NCBI GenBank assembly: GCA_021292105.1
Contig: CM037867.1
Location: 9,924,728 to 9,988,727 of the forward strand
From: Anadara kagoshimensis
Taxonomy: Eukaryota; Mollusca; Bivalvia; Arcoida; Arcidae
DNA: 64,000 bases
Direction: 5' to 3'
The position numbers and the translations under genes were made by a program. Shown piece by piece: positions 11,560-23,300 of the stretch. The first letter of the stretch is position 1. Each line of letters begins with the position of its first letter. The notes under the pieces were generated by a model. It saw nothing but the letters and a program-made list of their open reading frames with translations. It made no database searches and was not told the origin of the DNA.

Positions 11560-12113
11560 ACAGAACAGAACTGTCTAAAGTTTAACACTAGCCTATAGAA
11601 TTAGTGCCGGATTTATTTCGGCTGCTGGTCAGTCATATCTGGACAGGTTTTCAGCAGCTACCATCCATCTCTCTCCATCATCAGCTTTTCGTCTACTTGG
11701 CTACTCAGCAGAGTGCTCGCTCCGTACGTGGGAGGTCGTGATTTCGATTCCCGGCCGGGTCTGACCGAAGACTTGAAAGTAGGTAGTGACTGTTCTTTCG
11801 CCAAGCACTCGGCATTACGAAATGATAGTCATGGTTCTTTCGGATGGCAACTTAAAATAAACGAAGTCCCGTGTCACGGTAGGCTTGGTAGGTTTAAGAA
11901 CCCTGCTGTATAATGCCATCAGCGCTGCGCAACGCACAGGCAAAATTAAACCTTCGCCTATAGCTGGCGACGTCTCGATATAAGTGAAATATTCTTGACT
12001 GGGACTTTAAACACTATTACTCAACTCAACTCAACTCCACTCAGCAGTCGATCTCCGACTGCTTATTTTTCATGTTATTAGCACAGTGTTAAACTTTCGA
12101 CAGGTCTGTCATT
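11560..12113. mobile_element. MITE family A, copy 2, interrupted by a SINE
   Basis: The left end (CTGTCTAAAGTTTAACACTA) and right end (GTGTTAAACTTTCGACAGG) are the family A inverted repeats. The inner left arm matches the reverse complement of the 12723-12923 copy. Removing the SINE at 11694-12037 leaves about 200 bp, the size of the intact copy. Confidence 0.8.
11694..12037 (+). mobile_element. SINE family 1, copy inside the MITE
   Basis: It aligns along its length with the SINE at 44101-44446. The tRNA-like head is here mutated in box A but has a recognisable box B (GATTTCGATTCCC). The conserved body contains AAGCACTCGGCATTA, and the end reads CTTGACTGGGAC then a (TCAAC)n tail. Short open frames across it are not genes. 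Confidence 0.85.
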
Positions 12114-12244
12114 ACATTTAAATTTATAACCACAAATGCCTTCGCCCTAAAACTATTGGAAATGCAATAGGTCATGGATCTGTGTTCATTTCACACAATT
12201 TAGATTACACACGTTGCGGGTGTAGCTAGCTAAACAGAGGATGC

Positions 12245-12375
12245 TTACTGTTCCGGAGCACCCAGCCTCACTTCCCTGGTGGAAGTTTACGTGTCTAACC
12301 TAACTTGTCAGTTCCAGAGTTCTTACTTTGCTTCTGGATTGTGATTCGGACATGGATTAGTATGTTTGTTTTTGA
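12245..12375 (+). repeat. Dispersed repeat D, plus copy
   Basis: This matches the reverse complement of 14440-14555 over blocks such as CCTCACTTCCCT, CGTGTCTAACCT and GGATTAGTATG. A short third piece lies near 3012-3042. It is a non-coding dispersed repeat of unknown class. Confidence 0.65.
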
Positions 12376-12419
12376 CTAATCCATAAGGCGTTACAAAAAG
12401 CACTTTGCCACCAATATCC

Positions 12420-12423
<4 letters not shown>

Positions 12424-12456
<33 letters not shown>

Positions 12457-12469
12457 GTGTGTGTGTGTG
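12424..12469. repeat. (GT)n microsatellite
   Basis: A GT dinucleotide tract with one interruption. Confidence 0.95.
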
Positions 12470-12722
12470 ACCACACATGCTAAAAGGGAAAGTATATAGA
12501 CTGTCATCTTACGCCTTATACAACCACAACGCATTTACCGGGCCCATGTCAAATCATATTCAACCGTTTATAAGTTAGTAATTTTTAAAATTTAAAAGTT
12601 AGTACTGCACTTAATTTAAACCTTGTTCATGTCAAATATTCAGATAATGCCATTTCATCCCCAAGTAAATGAAAACAAAACAGGATAGGCCAACCCTTTT
12701 CACTTGACAAAAACAGGATGTA

Positions 12723-12923
12723 CAATACAGACCTGTCGAAAGTTTAACACTTGACTAACGAAAATGAGTCGAAGTACGGATGCCGAGAGGCCGCATTTCG
12801 GATAGCCAATGGCTAAAAATATAGCAGCTGCTGAAATGTCGTCGAGATAACGACAGACACAAGCTGTCTATTCGGCACTAATTCGTAAGCTTAGTGTTAA
12901 ACTTTCGACAGGTCTGTACTGTA
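12723..12923. mobile_element. MITE family A, intact copy 3
   Basis: 201 bp with 30-bp inverted ends that differ at one position (TACA(A/G)TACAGACCTGTCG). The element is flanked by TA on both sides and has no coding capacity. It is the best reference for the family in this window. Confidence 0.85.
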
Positions 12924-13482
12924 TATGAAGTTATTATGATATGCATTCTCCATATTATTGGTACATGGGTACCATGTATATAAACCATGACACATCATTT
13001 TGTTTAACCCTTGAAATTGTTTCGAATGATATTTTTCACTAGTGATTTAGTTATGAACTGAATAAAGTCACCAGTGACTAGTCAACATTACAATTAAAGG
13101 GATTTCATGCTATATGGAACCCTTTAAAATACATCGATAGGTACAAAATTACACAAACCATTGAACATACATCACACAAACACACAGCACAAACAACACT
13201 GAGAACATATCACAAGACCAACATACATCACAACAACATCACACATCACAACAAACAACACACATCATTGAGTACACATCACAACACCTGGTTAATGTTA
13301 ATACTCAGAATAATGCCTGTCATTTAAATCACCAAGGCCTTAGTCATCTTGTTATGTACAGTTTCGTGATTACGCCATATACTTAAAACGGAACTTATAA
13401 ATAGTTTAACGTCCTAACAGAAGTTCATGTGTACTTTTAATCTATTATGGACCTCTCACAAGGGAAACTGTTTCCTTGTATT

Positions 13483-13544
13483 GTTGTCTGGAGAGGTATA
13501 TTGACCGAGCCGATGGGAGATGTTACTATACCTCTCCAAACAAC
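13483..13544. repeat. Strong inverted repeat (hairpin)
   Basis: The left arm 13483-13500 (GTTGTCTGGAGAGGTATA) pairs with the right arm 13527-13544 with one mismatch, around a 26-base loop. A transcript would fold into an 18-bp stem. It sits in spacer between the lipocalin and AOX genes. A small RNA, a terminator-like fold or a small MITE are all possible. Confidence 0.5.
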
Positions 13545-14229
13545 GCTATGTATAGGAGAACTAGTCGCAGTTTCACAAGCATTCCTTAAATAATGTTTTG
13601 TTGCTTATTTCTGACAAATTTTGACAATATTTTATATCGCACTAAATATGCAAAATTTCATCAAAATTAGAATAAAGCTGTATTTAGCTTAGCATGAGCT
13701 TCAAAATTACATTTTCGTGAATATTTTGAAAATTCACAAAATTATTCAGATTTCAAATTAGTCCGGTGTAAGTTAAGGAAATACTTGGTTAAAAATGAGT
13801 GTTAGACTGTGCCTGCTCTTGAAGGGAGATGTCTACATCATATGTCTTTGTTTTTCAATATTTGTTTACAATATCGAACAACCCTACTTCAGCAATTTCT
13901 AAAACGTTAGTGGTCTAAAGATGGCAGCTGATTTTAACGACCAGTATCAGCCGGAGTAAATTTTTTGTCGGACAACAATTGCAATAGTTTCAAAAAAGTA
14001 GATTTCGTGAATGATAAAAATTTTGAAATGAATATTTAAAGTTCCTAAAAACTGTTGATGTTTCCTTGCCTAGACAGTAATTTGAGACAACTTATTTCAA
14101 ACCATTTTTTTTTCAATTTTATTAATGTTTTGCATTAACAGCATACGTATACTATGCTAAAGCACTTAAAATTCAGTTCGTTATGCAAAAAAGGTGTGGC
14201 AATCATATTTGCTCGGTATAAATGTCATT

Positions 14230-14878
14230 TCAGATTAATGTTTTATGAAATGAATTGACAAATGCCCTCGCGTTCAATAACAAGGTCACTCAAACAATCC
14301 TTAAAACTATTAAAAGACATATTTTTATTTTTATATACGTGTTTTATAAAAAAAAACTGACGGTGTTGTCTAAGCTTTTCTGTTAAAAGGTTTAATTGCA
14401 TTTGGATTTGAACTCCGGAAGCTATCTAGGCATTCAATAAAAAACCATACTAATCCGAAACAAAATCCAGAAGCAAAGTAAAAAGTAAAAACTTTGGAAC
14501 TGTCAAGTAAGGTTAGACACGTGAACTTCCGCGAGGGAAGTGAGACCGGGTGCTCCTCAATGCAATTCATTTTATTATATAAGAATCGTATACTCATAGA
14601 ATTTTACAATAAATGCAAAGTTGTATATTTCAATGGCAAATGCATTTTCTATATTTAGAAACAAAAAGCTGGAACTAAATGACTCCGTGCACGATCAGTT
14701 AAACTGCGCCTGTGCAATGTACTATCATTGTGAATCCTGTTATATAAAGTTTAATACCTTACTTACATGTTCATCATAAAAAAGTTCTTTGTTAAAATTT
14801 TAACACGTCAGTTTACTTTCACACATTTTATTTTTGCAAACATGGATTAATTCAGACCTGATCTACAGTCATTCATTC
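14230..14878 (+). pseudogene. Relic copy A of the AOX promoter and exon 1
   Basis: It matches the functional AOX 5' region in order: CAAATGCCCTC...AACAAGGTCACTCA (cf. 16105-16140), GAACTCCGGAA (cf. 16279), CATTTTCTATATTTAGAAAC, CTGCGCCTGT, a TATATAA at 14741-14747, then AAACATGGATTAAT (cf. exon 1, 16537 on). After that it decays into an (ATTC)n tract. It has no open frame or donor, and a copy of repeat D interrupts it. Confidence 0.8.
14440..14555 (-). repeat. Dispersed repeat D, minus copy inside relic A
   Basis: Reverse complement of 12245-12375. It lies between segments of relic A that are continuous in the functional AOX 5' region, so it inserted after the duplication. Confidence 0.65.
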
Positions 14879-15039
14879 ATTCACTCATTCTTTATTTCCT
14901 CTTTTACAGAGATTGAAATACTGTTATCATGTTATTTTACCCTCTGAATTTTTAGTCCAATTTTATACGTCTATTTGGAAAAAAACATTGATCGGTTATT
15001 GTAAGATAAAAAAATGATAAAATAATATATAAATGATAA

Positions 15040-15400
15040 TAATTGTTTTATAAACAATTGATCATGACATGTTTTATGAAATTTCCTACTTCGTGCATAT
15101 TGATATTAATTACAGAATCAATGTCAAATACATTTTCTATATTTAGAAACAAACCGCGGGAAACTCCGTGCACGATCAGTTAAACTGCGCCTGTGCAATG
15201 CACCATCCTTGTGACTGTTTATATAAACTCAATAACTTATTTACATAACAACAAGTACTATTTCAGCACGTCTACATTAAAGACATATCATTGTGCAACA
15301 TGGATTAATGTCAATGTGATTTGCAGTCAGAATGATGTTGTTTTAATGAGTGCATGTTGGACTTATATAAGTTGTCTGTGTACACTGCCAAGTACTGAAT
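15040..15400 (+). pseudogene. Relic copy B of the AOX promoter and exon 1
   Basis: It shares with the functional region TAAACAATTG(A/G)TCAT, ATGTCAAATACATTTTCTAT, CTGCGCCTGT, a TATATAA at 15220-15226, and then exon-1 sequence: ACATGGATTAATG, TTTGCAGTC, GATGTTG and TATAAGTTGTCTG (15299-15400 against 16535-16635). No donor site and no matching reading frame remain. Relics A and B resemble each other more than the live copy around CGTGCACGATCAGTTAAAC. Confidence 0.8.
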
Positions 15401-15567
15401 ACTGATGTATACCCATTTTGAATACTTCTTTATGAAAAATGCTTTGCTTTCGTATCACCAATTGGTAATACAGTAGGGTAGTGTGACTTTATTTCATTTA
15501 GTCAAAAGCTTATTTGTAAAGTATTTGTAATACTAATCCATTTTTTTAAGGTTGTTATATTTATTTA

Positions 15568-15569
<2 letters not shown>

Positions 15570-15621
<52 letters not shown>

Positions 15622-15623
15622 AA
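15570..15623. repeat. (AATA)n microsatellite
   Basis: About 13 AATA units, in spacer between relic B and the live AOX promoter. Confidence 0.95.
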
Positions 15624-16360
15624 GTAAAAGCATGTAGGCCTACGAAGAATATGGCTGGAAGAAAGTATATATTATTATAATGCATATATACCGTATATAT
15701 AATAGTAGAGTGGAAAATGCGTTACATAATGACCTGACTTCGAGTCTTGTCTAATATGTTCCCGGTTTATATATAATTAAGCAAATAAATAAATGAGATA
15801 TTTATCCATAAAAAACATCCAATTAAAAAAACCTTGTTGAAATCAATGAAATTGACAAAGAATTCTTAGTTGTAGCTTTTTTGATATTTTTATTATTATA
15901 CCACGATTAAGGAATATAAATAAATTATAAATAAATTAATGAAATGTTTATAATTTATATATAACAAAAATCTAGTCAGTAAAATCAATCAGAAATTGAT
16001 AGTTCAACTAGAGGATATTTAGTTGATGTGTACTTGTGAATTTTCTTGATGTTTCGACTGACGAAATGCAAGGGTTTATTTCAGTATATTGTGACGTCAA
16101 ATGGCAAATGCCCTCACGTTCCATAACAAGGTCACTCATACTAATATTTAAAATCAATAAACTGTCTTTAAGATCAGTTACTGCAAGATAAAAATTTTAA
16201 TAAATAAGTTTTTTTATAAACAATTGGTCATTTTATCTGAAATATCCTGTTAAAATGTTTAATGCACTTGTATTTGAACTCCGGAAACCTATCCAGGTAA
16301 ATCCTAATGTCAAATACATTTTCTATTTTTAGAAACAAGCCGCAGGAAACTCCGTGCTTG

Positions 16361-16417
16361 ATTGGTTGAACTGCGCCTGTACAGTGTACTCTGATTGGTT
16401 CATTGATGCTTATATAA
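16361..16417 (+). promoter_or_regulatory. AOX core promoter: two inverted CCAAT boxes and a TATA box
   Basis: ATTGGTT occurs at 16361-16367 and again at about 16394-16400, followed by TATATAA at 16411-16417. The start codon is 88 bp further on (16505). The two relic copies upstream keep the TATA box, but the first CCAAT position reads CGATCAG in both, so the CCAAT boxes mark the live copy. The transcription start is not mapped. Confidence 0.6.
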
Positions 16418-16504
16418 CTGTATAGCCGATTGCATTAGACGTTTTAATATATATAATGCTCGATTTTTAGCTTGATCTTACAAAAAAGTAATTTATTAAG
16501 AAAA

Positions 16505-18003
16505 ATGACAACGTTGAAGGCAATTTGTTTGTGTAAACATGGATTAATGCAGACTCGGTCTGCAGTCCAAAATAATGTTGCGGATAAGATTACCAGTGGA
16601 TTTATAAGTTGTCTGCAGCAGAAAACCGGAGTACATCTTAATAAAGACTGGACGCAGGTTAGTTATATAATTTTATTGCATGGTTAAACAAATAAATTAA
16701 TTAATTAATAAACTGAAGTGGTATTAAACGTTTTTTAAAATATATATGATAATTTCTGAAAAAAGTACTTAATTTTAACTTAAGTCTAAAAGGAAGACTT
16801 GCATTATTCTTTTAAAGTTTGACTGGAAAAAAATGACGGAAGAAAATCATTTTGAACATTTTGTAAAAAAAAAATTAGCCAAAATTTACATAGAGTTAAT
16901 TGAGAGGGCGAGAAGTTAAAAAGGGAGTACTATCTCAATAGCTTTATATACCCCGAAAAACGACTACAGTTTAGAATATTATGAAACTCGCCACTATTAC
17001 TCATCGTCATTACATAAATAATAATTACATAATTAATTGTATTTTCCCTTGGTATATTCTGCCTCCATGTATTTTAAAATTGGTAAAAACCTATTGTATG
17101 TCGCAGGTGATTTTAATGTCGTTGATTTTTAAAGAGCAATTGATTAATTTTATACAATTTAACACTAAGTTGATACTCAGACCGATAGCGATATATACAT
17201 CCCCAAATTTGATAATTGCATATTTCTCTGCTTTGCAATCGTTTGAACATCAATGCTTTCTGTCGGTTATATGAAGGTTCTTGGTTAGTATAGATTTGAC
17301 GCGTTAACTTTTTATTAGTAATTTATATAATCTTTAACTTCACTCTCAGACTATATTACTAATCAGACAAATAAATTAACATACAAACCTAAAAAATACA
17401 GTCAAACCTGCCTTAAAGACCACCTCTTTTTTAGGACCACATGATTTTCAGGAAAATGTTATCCCAATCGCTCTTTGTTTAGAGTATTTTTATATATAAG
17501 GACCACCAGCATCTATCCATAAGGGACACTTTTACAAATTTACGTGAGTGGCCATTATTCGCGCGCGTGCGTGCTTGTGTGTGTATGTGTGTTTCAGAAG
17601 TTAAAATAAATAACAATGATCTCTGTCAGTGTAATTTTATAACAAGCTTGTATGTTTAAGATTGATAGGACTACTATACCCATATCTTGGCCACTTGACA
17701 GCAGAACTTCGACTCCTTTTAGTAAGCGCAGTGTTAAACTTTCGACAGTTCTGTACTGTACTGAAGGGAGTTGATGTAATATTTCGATTGTAGAATTATA
17801 CTTTATACTTAATAATTACCGTTTGTTACGTTAATGTAGATGAATACTGTAACTCCGGTTTTCTCAATAAGCCTTTATTTATTTATTCTAGATTAGAGGA
17901 GTTTCGTCTAAAACTGACATTGATCAAAATATAAAAGAATTTAAAGAAGGGAAATTTGATAAAATTCCGGATCCTACACATCTGGAACATTTCCGGTAAG
18001 TAC

Positions 18004-18043
<40 letters not shown>

Positions 18044-19856
18044 AACATCGATCAGAATTTTCCATGGCTAGACTAGGATCATTTATGTAAATTTGTATGA
18101 TGCAATTTGTCCTGAAGATATAATTCTTAGAACAGGGCCTCTGGAAGTGACATTACAACGTAAACTGTTTAGAAAGAAGCACGTTTCCCAGGTAATTTTC
18201 TATATTGTATATATTTATATAGTTACAGTTCACAACTTCTCTGCAATATTGGCATGGTCCATGCCATCGTTTATTCTCTAGATTTAATTAATGAACCACC
18301 ACGCTTTCCTTCCTTTTTCTTTTCTTTTTTATCATTGTATATTTTTTATTATATTTTGTATAGGAAAACAGATAAGCCTGTCATTACTCAACAGATCAGT
18401 AACTTACCAGTAACTACAGATGACCCTCCACCTATAGGAACACACACTCTACCACATCCTATATGGTAAGTTGACTCCTCCACTTGCTGATTTCAGTGTC
18501 TTGCATTGACAACTTATGTGCCTAAAAACTTGGGCATGGCTTGACCACCGTAGACCTTGGATATACTATGTACTATTACATGTAGAAACCTTCGATATAC
18601 TAAAAGTAACCTTGGATATACTAAAATGACCTTGGATATACCATTGTAACCGAGGATGTACCACAGTAACCTTAGCTTGGGTATATCATAGTAACCTTGG
18701 ATAAATCATTGTAACCTTGGATATACCATTAGTAACCTTGGATATACTGAAAGTAACATTGGATATACTATTTGTAACCTTGAATATAACATTGTAACCT
18801 TGAATATACTATCAGTAACCTTGGATATACTATTAGTAACCTTAAATATACTATTGTGACCTTGGATATAACATAGTAACATTGGATATGCCATTAGTAA
18901 CCTTGGATATACCATTAGTAATTTTGGATATACCATAAGTAACCTTGGATATACCATAAGTAACTTTGGATATACCATAGTGATCTTGAAAATACCATTA
19001 TAACCTTGGATATATCATTAGTAACCTTGGAAATACCATAGTAACCTTAGATATACCAAAGTAACCTTAGATATACCAAAGTAACCTTAGATATACCAAA
19101 GTAACCTTGAATATACTACAAAAACCTTGGATATGCGATTGTAACCTTGTATATTCCATAGTAATCTTCCTATACCACAGTGACATCGGATATACCATAG
19201 TAACCTTGGATATTGCATAATAACCTTGGATATAGCATTGTTACGTTGGATATAGCATAGTAACCTCAATAATACCATAGTGACCTTGGATATACCATAG
19301 TAACCTTGGGTATACCATAGTAACCTTAGATATGCCATAGTTACTTTGGATATATCATAGTTACTTTGGATATATCATAGTTACTTTGGATATATCATAG
19401 TAACCTTGGATATACCATTTTACCTTGGATATACCATAGTTACATTAGGTATACCATAGTTTCCTTGGATATACCACATAGTAACCTTGGATATACCAAA
19501 GTGTCCATGGATTTAACAGTAAATTTGGATACCACAGTAATCTTGCACATATATTGTTAATCATGGTTTTAAATTTTGGATATACCTTGATAACCTCAAC
19601 TATAACTCAGTAACATCCCATCTACCTTGGTAACCTTGTGTAATGCCTTGATAAAACCATATCCATGCTTGCAGATGAGTTTTATCATAGGTAAAGCTTA
19701 TTTTGTATTTTATTTATGTTTTAGGACTGATGAAGAGTTGCACAATGTTCAAATCACCCACAACCCTCCAGAGAAGTTTGTTGACAAGGTAATATGTCAT
19801 TTAATTTATTTATTATTATTTTTATTGCTTTGTTTATTTATTTTAATTTATTTATT

Positions 19857-19925
<69 letters not shown>

Positions 19926-20353
19926 TTCAAAACATAATTATATTGAGCAAAATGATGATATCGGAAATGACTTCTTTAAAAAAGGGTTTATATTTTGGTT
20001 ATTGCACAGTTAGGATTATTTCTCTCATGTGAAGTTGCCAGTTCATGAGTGGTAGAGAAAACTGGGGTACCCAGAGAAAACCACTCACATTGATTATGTG
20101 AGTTGACAAACTTTCCCACATTAAAGTCTTTTAGCAAGGGAAAGTCATCATTTAACATCATGTCTCCATTTTTAAAATAAAAGAACTAAACCAGGATTCA
20201 CTTTCACTATAGTTGACCCATTTATCTAGAAAGCCCACTATCCTGACTATGTTAAGAAAAGTGTTAGCTGGACTTTATATGAAGGTTCCTTCATGTAAAA
20301 CATTTAAATATTTACCTTAATGGACAAGTGGTCTTTGTATAGAGGTGGTCACT

Positions 20354-20388
<35 letters not shown>

Positions 20389-23300
20389 TGTTTATTGATA
20401 TAATTATTTCAGATGGCTTACTACAGTGTAAAAGCAATGAGGAAATCCTTTGATATATTGACTAGATTTGACTGGGGAGAAAGAGATGAAAAGAAATGGG
20501 TATTGTAAGTAATATTTATTTATTTTAATAGTATTTATGTATTTATTTATTTATTTATATCAAGGCTGTCAGTCCTGGACGGTGGATGAAACCAGATTAC
20601 CCTGAGAAAAGGGCTAACCTTCAACAACCAAACTGACAAACTTTTCACACCAGGGTTTTCTTAAATTGTAATTTAAACCTAGATTGAGAGGGATAAAACC
20701 AAAGGTTCAAGACCACTTTCTGGCAGGTGATCTTTTAAGTTGTTGCAATGTTGATTAACGTCACGTCAGCAATTTTTCAGCTTTTCACAATGAGATCTAT
20801 TTAAAGTTCTTTTATGCTACAGATTTGACAGGTAATTTATAGCCTGCCTGGTACTAGCATGCACAGTCAGTAGGACACAGTCATAGATACCACTCCCCCA
20901 GTCTTATCATACCAACACCAGCTGATCTTAGTCTAGTCAATAATCTGTCCTCTAAGTTTCAATACCAGGCAGGGAAGCAGTATCTCAAATTTTAAAGTCA
21001 TGTGTGTGACACAGCTCTTGTTTGAACCCACATACCGGTATCCCTGCGCTCAAGATGCTCTGGCCTTTAGTGGTGAAGCTTGATTCATTTTATATTAATT
21101 CAACCTGTCATGATTTTTCTGTATGTTACAGGAGGATTTGTTTTCTAGAGACTGTGGCTGGTGTTCCCGGAATGGTTGCAGCCATGACGAGACACCTACA
21201 CTCTTTACGGAGAATGCAGAGGGATTACGGCTGGATACATACCTTACTAGGTAACTGTCACAAAAAATGTTACCAAACAACTAGGTTTATAGGTGCCATT
21301 CAAACATTTGGTGAAAAATATTCACTTATCCTTGTGAGGTCTTGGATGCCTCTTCAGATTTGACCCCATAACCTTCCATTACCATTATTAAACACTTGAG
21401 TTTTTTTATCAATGCCATCCTTATTAAGCATTGGTAATTTAAACATCATTTTTACAAGTTATATGGTGAGAGAAAATAGAGTAATTGTTTATGACCAAGT
21501 CAAACAATTTTCAGTTCAATTAAGGTGTTCAGTGCTGGGATGATGAAGGACACCCATGTGCCTGGAGAAAACCATAATCCAAGTAGAGTTTGAACCTAGC
21601 TGGTGATGAGAGATGCGATTCCTAACCACCCACTTCAGACCATTTAGCTAATGAGGCTCTGCTTATAGTTGGGGATAAGAAGTAATACATAAATATTACG
21701 TTAGGTCAGAATGCAGATTCACATTCACAATCTCGTACATATTTGTAGTTCCATTCTAACTCAGTTTTAAATACAGTTAAACCTCATTATAATGTCCCTC
21801 AAAAACTTTGCCACCTCGCTTATCACCCCACACTATTTTAAAGTCCCAAAATCCATTTTGTTTATGTTTTTCTTTATCTGCCTCCTTCGGTTTTATCGCC
21901 AAACATCTTTATAACGCCAAAATTTGACTGAACAAATGGTGGCGATGAATGGTAGTTTTACTGTATAATGATTGAAATTACATTTAGTTGAATATCAGGG
22001 TATGAAAAATCAGTATTTTAATTATGTTGTTTTTCATTCATTATCTAACAAATTGTTATTACTTTGTAGAGGAAGCTGAGAATGAAAGAATGCATCTTAT
22101 GACAGCACTACAACTACGGCAGCCAACTTGGCTCTTCAGAACATGTGTCATTGGAGCACAAGGTATATAAGTTTATATATTTAATAAATAAATGGGGTTA
22201 AATTATGTCCCAGTCAAGAAGATTTCGCTTATACCAAGATGTCACCAGCTATATGTGAAGTGGCAGAAGTTTTGACGTTTGAAATGCTCTCAGGATTCAA
22301 TTTGTCTCTACTGCTGTGGCACACAGCATCCATTTTTAAGGTTTTAAATGCCAAGTGCTTGGCAAAAGAACGGTCACTACCTATTTTCAAGTCTTGAGTT
22401 AAGGTGAGAATTTTTTATATCAGTGTTCAATCTGTTATTTTTCATGGGGATTGCATTTAAAAAAAATGTTGTCTAAAATACCATAACATTAATATTTTTT
22501 GCATTCACGTTATGTTAAATATAACCACCAAGGCCTAAATAATGGGGTTGTTTGGCGCCATGGTCACTTGTAGAATGAACATTGCTATATCATGTATATG
22601 TGGAATCACTTTTCCATTCTAATTTATTTTCAGGTGTGTTTGTGACAATGTTTAGCTCAAGTTATTTGTTAAATCTTAGATGTTTGTTTATTTTCAGGTG
22701 TATTTGTGACAATGTTTAGTTTAAGTTACCTGTTAAGTCCCAGATTCTGTCATAGATTTGTTGGTTATCTGGAGGAAGAAGCTGTAATAACATACTCTAA
22801 ATGCTTAAAGGTAAAGTGTAAATTTGATTACTAAAGTATATCAAAGACTTGCCAACTCTCCTGCCAGCTGTGGGTGTGACCTGCATTAAACAACTGTGAC
22901 CTGCAAACATCTATGATCTGCAGTCAGGGTGTATAAACTCTCTGCCAAACACGAGTGTCAGTCCCCACCAACTGCTGCAAATTTGCCAAATTTACCATCT
23001 GGGATTATGCACTTAACTTTCCAGTCAAGATGCCTTCATTTATATATTAAGGCAGTCAAATATTGGATGGTGTAGAAAACCACAATTTTCATCAAGCAAA
23101 CTGAGAAAAATCACACATAGTGACATTCAGCAAGGGATCTGACAGACTTTATCACATAGGATCTGCCCTGAGTGGGATTCTAACCTAGTTTAGGCCACCT
23201 AGCCACCAAGGTCCTGCATATCTAAAGAAGAAATTCACAAATTAAATTGTTTTTTATTGTTTTAATTTTTAAAAAAAAATCAAATTTTTACTTGACTTAT

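Noticed and set aside
16472..16504. Start of AOX at 16472
   Set aside because: The codon there is TTG, not ATG; the first ATG in frame is 16505.
16505..18200. Including 18131-18191 as a regular AOX coding exon
   Set aside because: It is 61 bp and breaks the frame; exon 2 (phase 2) joins exon 3 at 18364 cleanly and gives the AOX sequence.
18706..19338. Minus-strand repeat proteins in AOX intron 3
   Set aside because: Translation of the 20-22 bp minisatellite.
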